From Treponema sp. (lineage in GTDB: Bacteria; Spirochaetota; Spirochaetia; Treponematales; Breznakiellaceae): a DNA stretch of 12,503 nucleotides. This document shows, in pieces, positions 6,015 to 12,503 of the stretch (position 1 is the stretch's first letter; each line of letters starts with the position of its first letter). The stretch covers positions 1 to 12,503 of the forward strand of contig JAITAN010000143.1 of the NCBI GenBank assembly GCA_031284105.1, read 5' to 3'. Both the position numbers and the translations under genes were made by a program. The notes beneath the pieces are model-generated. The model had not been told where the DNA came from and did not search any database. It worked only from the letters and a program-made list of their open reading frames with translations.

Positions 6015-6731
6015 ATGAAACAGATAGCTATATTGGGATTAGGCTATTTTGGTAAAAGTATTCTGGAAGAGCTTTTAAGCCTTAACGTGGAAGTGTTCAT
6101 TATCGACCGTGATAAAGACGCGGTTGACGCGTACAAGGATACATCCGCCAATTCGGTGGCGCTGGATATTCTGAATGTTGAAAACCTGCGTAAAATACTG
6201 CCCGAAACCGTTGACGCGGTTATTATTGATATGGGGCATAGCATCGAGGCAGCTATTTTGGCGACCAGCTATTGCGCCAAACTGAAGATCCCGGCCATTA
6301 TCGTAAAAGCGGAATCTGAACATCTGGGGGAAATCCTCGCATTAGTCGGCGCTACAAAGGTTGTATTTCCGAACAAGGAGGCGGCAAAGCGCATAACGCC
6401 CCTGCTTTTCTCCTCAACGTTATTGACGTATATACCGGTAAGCGATAAATTGAGTATTGCCGAACTCAAAATCCCGGATTTTCTGATAGGCAAGACGCTT
6501 ATGAAATCAGAAATACGGGAGAAACACCATCTCAATTTGATTTCCATACGCGATCCAAACGGAGAATATGTATTTTGTCCCGCAGACTACGTGTTTGATG
6601 ATGATGACATCGGTCTTTTTTCAGGCAATGAGGCGGATTTGAACAAATTTGCGGTTGTCGCACCGAAAGAAAGCGGATACAAGGGCATTATCGAAAAATT
6701 TATGCAATTCATACGGAAAAAAGGCGCGTAG
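6015..6731 (+). CDS. ktrA: K+ uptake regulatory subunit KtrA (RCK/TrkA-N, TrkA-C)
   Basis: Cytoplasmic ring-forming subunit that gates KtrB by binding nucleotides. The 238 residues begin with a Rossmann fold: GLGYFG at 8-13 is the dinucleotide-binding glycine motif and Asp31 closes the second strand, where NAD-type ligands are held. A C-terminal TrkA-C/RCK_C domain spans about 140-220 (from SIAELKIPDFLIGKTL onward). Length fits single-RCK KtrA, not the double-length TrkA of enterobacteria. The ATG at 6015 is chosen because AGGAGG (6005-6010) lies 4 bases before it; the open frame extends further upstream only through ktrB-overlapping sequence. An 11-bp tandem duplication sits across its stop. 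Confidence 0.93.
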   Translation: MKQIAILGLGYFGKSILEELLSLNVEVFIIDRDKDAVDAYKDTSANSVALDILNVENLRKILPETVDAVIIDMGHSIEAAILATSYCAKLKIPAIIVKAESEHLGEILALVGATKVVFPNKEAAKRITPLLFSSTLLTYIPVSDKLSIAELKIPDFLIGKTLMKSEIREKHHLNLISIRDPNGEYVFCPADYVFDDDDIGLFSGNEADLNKFAVVAPKESGYKGIIEKFMQFIRKKGA

Positions 6732-6744
6732 CCGGCGCGTAGCC
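6723..6744 (+). repeat. 11-bp tandem duplication at the ktrA stop
   Basis: GGCGCGTAGCC occurs twice back to back (6723-6733, 6734-6744). The first copy supplies the ktrA TAG stop (6729-6731). It is followed by a GCGCGCGCG run. This looks like replication slippage and lies in the 47-base gap before the next gene. Confidence 0.8.
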
Positions 6745-6778
6745 GCGCGCGCGTAAACCACGCGGCAAGGGAGGACTT

Positions 6779-8113
6779 ATGGCTTTAACGGTAAAGCAAA
6801 AACTGGGATTCGGTATTTTTGATTTGGGCGGAAACCTGCTTTTTACGGCGCTCGGTTTCTGGAGTCTTAACTACCTCACCGATACGGTAGGTTTGGCGGC
6901 GGCGTTGGCGGGCGGGGCGGTTATGATCGGCAAGTTTTGGGACGCGGTAACGGATCCGGTCATGGGCTACGTATCGGACCGCACTAATTCACGCTGGGGG
7001 CGGCGCAGGCCGTACCTCCTTTTCGGCGCGATTCCCATATTCCTTACCATGATTTTCTTTTTCACCAAGCCGGATTACCTTGCGTCAGGCGGCGCAGCCA
7101 GCCCCATCACGCTTACTATCTGGGCGGTCATCGCGCTCATGCTGCTCAATACGGCAAGCACGGTCATCAACATACCGTATTCGTCATTGACGCCCGAACT
7201 TACCAACGACTACCATGAACGTACCAGCCTCAACGGATACCGGTTCGGTTGCGCGGTTTTCGGCACCATCATCGGCGCGGCCGCGGTGCAGCCCATAGTG
7301 GACGCCTTCCCTGACCGCAAGGCAGGGTTCATCGCGGTTGGAGTAGTATTGGGCGGCGTCATCGCCGTCGCCACGCTTCTCACCTTTTTTGGAACCAAAG
7401 AACGCGCCCATACAAAAGAAGACTTTCCGACCAAGGGCTTTTTCATCACATATAAGGAAGTTCTCACCAATAAACCCTATCTCATTTTGCTGTTTACCTA
7501 TGCGTTGCACCTCTGCGCCCTCACTTTTTTGCAGGGAATCCTCGTATACTACACGAAGTACATCTACAACAACGAAGGACTCGCAACGCCGGCAATGGTG
7601 GCGCTGCTCCTTGTCGCAATGGTTTTTATCCCCATTTCGGTGCTTGTAGCCAAGAAGATCGGCAAGAAGCTGGTGTACCAGATATGCTTCATTATATTGG
7701 GGAGCACGTGCCTCCTTGTTTTCTTGTTTGGGCACACGCTTGGCCCGAATTTCTTCCTTGGAATAATGCTCTACGCGGGAATCGGACTCGGCTTTAGTTA
7801 TGTGGCGCCCTTCGCCATGGTGCCGGACGCGGTGGAATACGATGCGGTAAAAACCGGCGAGCGCAAAGAGGGCGCGTATTACGGCATCTGGACGTTTATC
7901 GCCAAAGTGGGACAATCGCTTTCGGTGTTTTTGTCCGGTCTTATCCTTTCCGCGGGCGGGTACATAGCCGATGCGGTTCAGGGGAGCGATTCTCTATTTG
8001 CCATACGGCTCATCATCGGTCCCATACCCGCGCTCATTTTCGCTGCCGCCATTGTTGTAATACATTTTTACCCGCTTGATGAAAAAACGTACAATACCTT
8101 GGTAAAGACATGA
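6779..8113 (+). CDS. GPH-family sugar:cation symporter (MelB-like, MFS)
   Basis: Inner-membrane secondary transporter of the glycoside-pentoside-hexuronide:cation family, 444 residues with about 12 hydrophobic segments. The family signature FWDAVTDPVMGYVSDRTNSR (53-72), followed by WGRRRPYLLFG, is intact. Asp55 and Asp59 fall at the positions that bind Na+ in melibiose permease MelB, so cation-coupled transport is likely. The substrate cannot be told from sequence; a glycoside or uronide is typical. GGAGG lies 4 bases before the ATG. It starts 47 bases after ktrA and its stop overlaps the start of the next gene in ATGA, so it is probably read in the same transcript. Confidence 0.9.
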   Translation: MALTVKQKLGFGIFDLGGNLLFTALGFWSLNYLTDTVGLAAALAGGAVMIGKFWDAVTDPVMGYVSDRTNSRWGRRRPYLLFGAIPIFLTMIFFFTKPDYLASGGAASPITLTIWAVIALMLLNTASTVINIPYSSLTPELTNDYHERTSLNGYRFGCAVFGTIIGAAAVQPIVDAFPDRKAGFIAVGVVLGGVIAVATLLTFFGTKERAHTKEDFPTKGFFITYKEVLTNKPYLILLFTYALHLCALTFLQGILVYYTKYIYNNEGLATPAMVALLLVAMVFIPISVLVAKKIGKKLVYQICFIILGSTCLLVFLFGHTLGPNFFLGIMLYAGIGLGFSYVAPFAMVPDAVEYDAVKTGERKEGAYYGIWTFIAKVGQSLSVFLSGLILSAGGYIADAVQGSDSLFAIRLIIGPIPALIFAAAIVVIHFYPLDEKTYNTLVKT

Positions 8114-8487
8114 GCAAAAAGCTTTTCGCGCTACGGGGCGCGGCTCAAGCCTTAAACACGGCGGAAGATATTGAAAAATGGACGGTGTTCCTCTACGACG
8201 GACTCTTGAAACTGAACAAGCTGGAAGAAGACGACATCGTATCGGTTGTTTTTTCCGTTACTAGGGATTTAGATGAGGAAAACCCGGCCGCCGCGCTCCG
8301 TCATGCCGGCAGAGCCGCGGCATTATCCCTCTTTGCGGTACAGGAAGCCTTTGTCAAAGACGGGCTTCCGCGCGCCATCCGCATCCTTATTCACTGTTAC
8401 CTTGACGAAGGCGCTGTGGGGCGTCATTTCTACTGCAACGGGGCAGAGGCTCTCCGCCCGGATAGGACGCACTCGAACCGGGCGTGA
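8110..8487 (+). CDS. aroH: Chorismate mutase, AroH type
   Basis: Converts chorismate to prephenate, the first step toward phenylalanine and tyrosine. The 125-residue protein aligns by eye with Bacillus subtilis AroH: FALRGA (6-11), VVFSVTRDLDEENPA (46-60), VQEAF (77-81), PRAIRILIH (87-95) and HFYCNGAEALRPDR (106-119). Residues matching the known active site are kept: Arg9 (Bs Arg7), Arg64 (Arg63), Glu79 (Glu78), Arg91 (Arg90, the catalytic cation), Tyr108 and Arg116. The position equivalent to Cys75 is alanine. Its start overlaps the symporter stop by 4 bases (ATGA), implying translational coupling, although I see no functional link between the two. Confidence 0.88.
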   Translation: MSKKLFALRGAAQALNTAEDIEKWTVFLYDGLLKLNKLEEDDIVSVVFSVTRDLDEENPAAALRHAGRAAALSLFAVQEAFVKDGLPRAIRILIHCYLDEGAVGRHFYCNGAEALRPDRTHSNRA

Positions 8488-9156
8488 ACGGATGGTATTC
8501 CAACGTTTGAAAAAATAGCAACGGCTTATACGAAAGATTTCAACGTAATGGGTGTTAGCGCCTTTTTACCGTGTTAGAAAAGGAATGCGCCCTCTTGCGC
8601 CATTTTTCCGTATCGGCTTACTATACCCATCTTGAAAACGTTGATCAACACAAACAACTACAAGGCGAAGTCTGCGGCTTCAAAGCCGGCGGTTTCGCCG
8701 GCCCTCAATGATAGGTAACAAAAAGGCGGCGCGTCAAATACCTATTGGACACGCCGGCCGCGCAGCCCATGCGCCCGGACGGTTATTCGCCATAGCCAAC
8801 GAAGCAGAACGGAGAACGTAGGAGTAACGGTTAGCTGCCGGGAATTGGATTGTTTGCATGACGCCGGAGCTGCGGGCCGCCGAGTCGTGCCGGTTGTCCA
8901 GTGTACGGAACAGAAGAGCCTTTTCACAATCGCGCGGACCCTCTTACAGAAGGCGCAAGACGAGACGGAGCGGACCCATTACGGCTGTCCGGTTTCTCTG
9001 ATGCTTTCTTCCGTGCAAGTCCTATTCTGCGCGGCGCTCCACACCGGTATCAAGCCTTTTTTCTTATCCGCTTTTAGCGCTCCCTCCGGTTTCCCGCGTT
9101 ACCGCTTGACCGCCGGTTCCTACCGGAAGTATATCGAGTTGAGGCGCCGCGCCCCC
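8488..9156. other. Gene-poor stretch with possible coding debris
   Basis: There is no intact gene. Just after aroH two plus-strand pieces look protein-like but are broken. The first is 29 open codons in the aroH frame (8488-8574), containing GIPTFEKIATAYTKDFNVMG. The second is 46 codons in another frame (8571-8708), containing ALLRHFSVSAYYTHLENVD and ending at a TGA. Together they could be one frameshifted gene end, but I cannot name a family. The rest, 8720-9156, has open frames on both strands with no recognisable motif. A 7-bp perfect hairpin lies at 8685-8702. No tRNA or known structural RNA was found. Confidence 0.3.
8584..8607 (+). terminator. Possible weak terminator after aroH
   Basis: AATGCGC (8584-8590) pairs with GCGCCATT (8597-8604), with one bulged C and the loop CCTCTT, and runs into T5. 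It would close the ktrBA-symporter-aroH transcript. It also lies within the possible coding debris, so it may be fortuitous. Confidence 0.35.
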
Positions 9157-9187
9157 TTGACGTAATTATCATTCTGGTTCATACTAT
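9157..9187 (+). promoter_or_regulatory. Candidate sigma-70 promoter of the bS22-like gene
   Basis: TTGACG (9157-9162) is a near-perfect -35. TACTAT (9182-9187) is an acceptable -10, but the 19-base spacer is longer than ideal. The start would fall near 9194, giving a leader of about 24 bases with the ribosome-binding site. Confidence 0.4.
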
Positions 9188-9217
9188 ATCTTACTTTAAT
9201 ACAAAAGGAGACCCACT

Positions 9218-9310
9218 GTGCCTTGTGGAAGAAAACGCAAACTGCAAAAGATTGCAACCCATAAACGAAAGAAGAAGCTGCGAAAGAATCGACATAAGAA
9301 GAAGAAGTAA
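9218..9310 (+). CDS. Small AURKAIP1/COX24-domain ribosomal protein (bS22-like)
   Basis: This minigene encodes only 30 residues, with 18 Lys/Arg: it opens with the PCGRKRK motif, continues KIATHKRKKKLRKNRHKKKK and then stops. That pattern is the AURKAIP1/COX24 domain, seen in the mitochondrial ribosomal protein mS38 and in the small bacterial 30S-associated protein bS22. It probably binds rRNA in the small subunit. The start is a GTG at 9218 with AAGGAG (9205-9210) 7 bases upstream, ideal spacing. Residue identity to the family, the good ribosome-binding site and a plausible promoter make it real despite its size. A hairpin follows it, then dxs. Confidence 0.85.
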   Translation: MPCGRKRKLQKIATHKRKKKLRKNRHKKKK

Positions 9311-9329
9311 TTCCGCCCGAGGTAAACGA

Positions 9330-9363
9330 GGAACTTTCCACAGAAAGTTCCCTGTTCCTTTTT
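9330..9363 (+). terminator. Probable terminator between the bS22-like gene and dxs
   Basis: GGAACTTT (9330-9337) pairs perfectly with AAAGTTCC (9344-9351), loop CCACAG, and a T5 run follows at 9359-9363 after seven bases. The gap before the T-run is longer than usual. An alternative pairing of AGGAAC with GTTCCT (9354-9359) would bring the stem next to the T's. It may let some transcription through to dxs, which has no obvious promoter of its own. Confidence 0.5.
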
Positions 9364-9373
9364 GACTTATCCT

Positions 9374-11275
9374 ATGGAAGATACCCCTCTTTTATCACAG
9401 ATTGATGAACCGCGTGATTTATTGCGGCTGGATTACGGCGTATTGCCTAAACTTGCCGCAGAGATACGAAACGTAATAATCGAAACAGTAAGCCTGAACG
9501 GCGGCCATCTGGCGTCTAATTTAGGCGTTGTGGAATTAACCATTGCCTTGCACCGGATATTCCATTCCCCGCATGATAAGATCGTCTGGGATGTGGGACA
9601 TCAGTGTTATACGCATAAGCTGCTTACGGGCAGGTATACCGGCGGCCGCGCTTTTTCTCAGTTACGGCAAAAAGGGGGGATAGCCGGTTTTCCGAAGCAC
9701 AGCGAAAGCCCGCATGATGCCTTTAATACGGGACACGCCTCAACTTCGATCTCCGCTGCGCTCGGTTTGCTTGCGGGCGCGCGGCTTAAAGGCAGTGATC
9801 AACGGCTGATAGCGGTTATTGGAGACGGCGCGCTTACCGGCGGGCTTGCCTATGAGGCTTTGTCCCATGCGGGGCAGCTTGGACTGCCGCTCATCGTCAT
9901 TCTGAATGATAACGCTATGTCGATAAGCAAGAATGTCGGCGGGCTCTCCAAGTATTTAAGCCGTCTTTCCATGAAAGCCAAGTATCAGCGTTTCCGCCGA
10001 GGCTTTGACGCGCTGCTGAAAAAGACCCCCGCTGTCGGCGAAACGCTGTACAACATTATCCGCCGTTTGAAACGTGCGGTAAAAGCCGTCTTCTATACGG
10101 ATAACTTCTTTGTTGATCTTGGATTTGAGTATGTAGGACCCATCAATGGGCATAATATACCGCAGCTTGAAAGCCTGCTCTCCGACGTCAGAAAGCTCGA
10201 TCATCCGGTGGTAGTACATGTGATTACCCAGAAGGGCAAGGGCTATGAGTTTGCGGAGGCTAATCCAAGCGCGTATCACGGCGTGGGCGCGTTTTCAAAG
10301 GATGAAGGTATTACCGAAGCGAGCACGGGGCGGTCCTTTACCGCTGCTTTTGGAGACGCGGTTGTTGAAGCGGCCGCGCGGAATGACGCTATCGCGGCCA
10401 TTACCGCGGCAATGGAACACGGTACCGGACTTGCGCGGTTTAAGGAACGTTTTCCCGGACGTTTGTTTGACGTCGGCATTGCCGAGGCTCATGCGGTTAC
10501 TTTTGCGGCGGGGCTTGCGTATCAGGGGCTTCGTCCGGTGGTTGCGGTGTATTCTACCTTTGCCCAGAGGGCCTGCGATCAGATCATCCACGACGTGAGT
10601 TTGCAGCAACTGCCTGTGGTGTTCTGCCTTGACCGCGCGGGTCTCGTTGGCGGAGACGGAGAAACCCATCAAGGCTTGTTTGACATTGCGCTTTTCCGCA
10701 TGGCGCCGAACATGACGCTCCTTGCCCCCGCGTGCAGGAGCGAACTGAAAGCCATGCTTGAGTTTGCCTTGTCAAACCGGCACGCGGTGGTGATACGTTA
10801 TCCAAAGGGCGACTGCCCCGAAGAATGCGGCGCCTTTGCCGCGCCGTTGGAGAGCGGACGCGGCGTATTCATCCGCAGGAACGCGGTTTCCCGTGCGCCG
10901 GTGTGCATCGCTTTTACCGGCAGCCTCTACCTTCAGGCATTAGACGCAGCGGACCGGCTCGCGTCCTGCGGCATTGATGCGGATATATACAACCTCCGGT
11001 TCCTCAAGCCCGTTGATGAAGACTACCTTGCGCTTCTTATGAATACCTATACTACCGTTGTATTTGCGGAAGAAGGCGTCCGTTCCGGCGGCTTCTGCGA
11101 ATACGCTGCGTCTCTTGCCGTTGAACGCCGTTGTCAGGCTCATATCGTAACCCTTGCGGCCGGCGAACAATTCGACCTGCTTGGCTCACGGGACGAACTG
11201 CTGCATCTGCACGGCTTGGACGGCGAGGGCATGGCGGCCGCCATCAGAGCCCGTCTGGACGCGCGCTCCGGCTAA
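9374..11275 (+). CDS. dxs: 1-deoxy-D-xylulose-5-phosphate synthase (Dxs)
   Basis: Thiamine-diphosphate enzyme that condenses pyruvate and glyceraldehyde 3-phosphate to DXP, the entry step of the MEP isoprenoid pathway and a branch to thiamine and pyridoxal. The 633 residues (E. coli: 620) carry all three transketolase-type domains. His45 in NGGHLASNLG matches the catalytic His49. The ThDP motif runs from GDG at 150-152 to the LNDN segment (177-180). The pyrimidine domain has the catalytic Glu371 in DVGIAEAHAV and the YSTFAQRACDQIIHDV block. The C-terminal domain holds LRFLKPVD. I start at the ATG at 9374; a TTG at 9362 gives four more residues and neither start has a clear ribosome-binding site. 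It appears intact. Confidence 0.96.
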   Translation: MEDTPLLSQIDEPRDLLRLDYGVLPKLAAEIRNVIIETVSLNGGHLASNLGVVELTIALHRIFHSPHDKIVWDVGHQCYTHKLLTGRYTGGRAFSQLRQKGGIAGFPKHSESPHDAFNTGHASTSISAALGLLAGARLKGSDQRLIAVIGDGALTGGLAYEALSHAGQLGLPLIVILNDNAMSISKNVGGLSKYLSRLSMKAKYQRFRRGFDALLKKTPAVGETLYNIIRRLKRAVKAVFYTDNFFVDLGFEYVGPINGHNIPQLESLLSDVRKLDHPVVVHVITQKGKGYEFAEANPSAYHGVGAFSKDEGITEASTGRSFTAAFGDAVVEAAARNDAIAAITAAMEHGTGLARFKERFPGRLFDVGIAEAHAVTFAAGLAYQGLRPVVAVYSTFAQRACDQIIHDVSLQQLPVVFCLDRAGLVGGDGETHQGLFDIALFRMAPNMTLLAPACRSELKAMLEFALSNRHAVVIRYPKGDCPEECGAFAAPLESGRGVFIRRNAVSRAPVCIAFTGSLYLQALDAADRLASCGIDADIYNLRFLKPVDEDYLALLMNTYTTVVFAEEGVRSGGFCEYAASLAVERRCQAHIVTLAAGEQFDLLGSRDELLHLHGLDGEGMAAAIRARLDARSG

Positions 11276-11276
11276 A

Positions 11277-11599
11277 CAACTTTTTTACCGCTACCTTGAG
11301 CGGTACCATAACGGTACATGATGGCGGACAGCGGGTGCCGCGTGTAGCTATAGAGGCGTCCGGCGCCGGCTATGGCAGCACACTCCTTTTTTCACCCGCA
11401 GACCGCGCTTCGTGGTCCCTGACCCTGCCCGCGCGGCAGGAAGAAGAGGTAAGTTCGCTGTGCACGGCTACGACGCTTCCGGCAACCAGCTTTTTTATAA
11501 AGAGTTTACCCCGATGCTACGACTTCCGTAACGGATCAGCCGATAAGCGGCATAGCTCTTGACATCGGCGACATCAGCGATCTCGATCAGCAGTGGTGA
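11277..11599 (+). pseudogene. Remnant of a surface-protein beta-sandwich repeat module
   Basis: Three reading frames in succession give one continuous domain. Frame 1, from just after the dxs stop to about 11448, holds LSGTITVHDGGQRVPRVAIE and WSLTLPARQEEE. Frame 2, about 11448-11510, gives KFAVHGYDASGNQLFYKEFT. Frame 3, about 11504-11596, gives SVTDQPISGIALDIGDISDL and ends at TGA 11597. This Gly/Thr/Val-rich pattern resembles the repeated Ig-like or carboxypeptidase-regulatory-like modules of treponemal lipoproteins. Two frameshifts, no start and no upstream domain mean it is dead. The abrupt start at the dxs stop suggests a deletion fused the tail of this gene to dxs. Confidence 0.65.
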
Positions 11600-11655
11600 T
11601 GCGTAAGCATTGATTCCAGCCGCGCCTAGCAGCGTGCGCTCCTAACGGCGCGTGA

Positions 11656-11690
11656 AGCCCTCCGTCAATTTGACGGAGGGCTTTTTGTTT
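11656..11690 (+). terminator. Strong intrinsic terminator downstream of dxs
   Basis: AGCCCTCCGTCA (11656-11667) and TGACGGAGGGCT (11671-11682) form a perfect 12-bp stem with loop ATT, followed by TTTTTGTTT. It most likely was the terminator of the decayed surface-protein gene and now serves dxs. Confidence 0.9.
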
Positions 11691-11700
11691 GTAGGGGGAC

Positions 11701-11715
11701 GCGGCGTAACGCCGC
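11701..11715. repeat. Small GC-rich hairpin
   Basis: GCGGCG and CGCCGC are perfect inverted copies around TAA. It lies between the terminator and the repeat array; no function is apparent. Confidence 0.4.
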
Positions 11716-11725
11716 CCGCCGCGCG

Positions 11726-12446
11726 AGGAGGTTTGACCTGCGGGAGACGCTACGCAACGATGCCCGCCGTAAGTCAGACCTACATCCATAAGTCAGACCT
11801 ACATTCATAAGTCTGACCTACATTCGGATGCCTGGCCTGCCCATTCGGAGGTCTGACCTCTTCTGGACCTGTCCATCCATAAGTCTGACCTACATCCAAG
11901 TCAGACCTACATCCAGGTCTGACCTACATTCGGCGGTCTACATTCAGAGGTCTCCTACACATTCTGACCTACATTCATAAGTCGCCCATTCGGATGCCTG
12001 ACCTGCCCATTCGGAGGTCTGACCTACATTTGGAGGCATGACCTGCCCATTCGGAGGTCTGACCTACATCCATAAGTCTGACCTACATTTGTAGGCCTGA
12101 CCTGCCCATTCGGAGGTCTGACCTCTTCTGGACCTGTCCATTCGGAGGTCAGACCTACATCCATAAGTCAGACCTACATTCATAAGTCTGCCCTACATTT
12201 GGAGGCCCGACCTGCCCATCCATAAGTCTGACCTACATTTGGAGGCCTGACCTGCCCATCTAGAGGTCTGACCTGCCAGTCAGACCTACATTTGGAGACC
12301 TGACCTGCCCATTCGGAGGTCTGACCTCTTCTAGACCTGCCCATCCATAAGTCAGACCTACATTCATAAGTCTGACCTACATTTGGATGCCTGACCTGCC
12401 CATTCGGAGGTCTGACCTACACTCATAAGTCTGACCTGCCCATTCA
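11726..12446. repeat. Degenerate array of about 37 short palindromic repeats
   Basis: From 11769 to 12446, with one diverged unit at about 11726, the sequence is a chain of 19-21 bp units built on RRGTCWGACCTRC followed by a short linker. Two main types occur: one with linker CATTCATAA or CATCCATAA, the other GCCTGACCTGCCCATTCGG. The core AGGTCWGACCT is a perfect palindrome around its centre and occurs intact in about nine units; others differ by one or two bases. A variant reading GTCTGACCTCTTCT appears three times (about 11851, 12116, 12319), showing higher-order duplication. The unit length is not a multiple of three and stops occur in all frames, so it is non-coding. Unlike CRISPR there are no unique spacers. 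The plus strand is C-rich and G-poor. Confidence 0.9.
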
Positions 12447-12503
12447 GGAGAAACCTCAAAAAATATAAACATACATCCCCTTGATTTTTTATCCGTAATG
12501 CGT

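Noticed and set aside
7184..7915. 243-codon minus-strand open frame inside the symporter gene
   Set aside because: It is antisense to a well-supported membrane protein; its charged, low-complexity translation is typical of a shadow frame.
8845..9165. 106-codon plus-strand open frame between aroH and the bS22-like gene
   Set aside because: It requires a TTG start, has no ribosome-binding site or domain, and overlaps the candidate promoter of the bS22-like gene.
11769..12446. CRISPR array
   Set aside because: The linkers are short and themselves repeated, no unique spacers of 25-40 bp exist, and no cas genes are in the window.
1..12503. tRNA genes
   Set aside because: No T-arm motif (GGTTCGAATCC type) with a matching acceptor stem was found on either strand by eye.

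Overview
The window reads as chromosomal DNA of a spirochaete, most likely a gut-type Treponema. The evidence is the gene set: mannonate dehydratase, a compact group-2 sigma factor behind a sigma-54-type promoter, KtrAB, a YciO-family protein, a GPH sugar symporter, Dxs and a 30-residue AURKAIP1/COX24-type ribosomal protein. A decayed extracellular beta-sandwich repeat module also resembles treponemal surface lipoproteins. The genus is an inference from content; no rRNA or other marker is present.

Left part (1-3195). After about 465 bases with no convincing gene, uxuA runs leftward (466-1557). Upstream of it is a 500-base region with a perfect intrinsic terminator pointing right (1821-1852), whose gene seems lost, and a branched, strongly foldable element (1947-2058). 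Then comes a leftward sigma factor gene (2074-2943). It is preceded by a near-consensus -24/-12 element and, about 60 bp further upstream, a perfect 8-bp inverted repeat placed where an enhancer-binding protein could sit. This resembles the RpoN-to-RpoS relay known in Borrelia.

Middle part (3196-8487). yciO runs rightward. Its last 135 bp are duplicated (2 mismatches) 282 bp downstream, where they are fused in frame to a partial TPR protein. That ORF ends inside an imperfect inverted-repeat structure resembling an integron attC site. A probable operon follows: ktrB (channel subunit), ktrA (NAD-binding regulatory subunit), a GPH-family sugar:cation symporter, and an AroH-type chorismate mutase overlapping the symporter stop. 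The last two have no obvious link to potassium uptake.

Right part (8488-12503). A 670-base stretch holds only possible gene debris, followed by the minigene for a bS22-like protein (9218-9310) and dxs (9374-11275), first enzyme of the MEP isoprenoid pathway. Directly after dxs lies a twice-frameshifted remnant of a surface-protein repeat module, then a strong terminator. Last is a roughly 680-bp array of about 37 degenerate 19-21 bp repeats built on the near-palindrome AGGTCWGACCT. The array is non-coding and is the least explained structure in the window.
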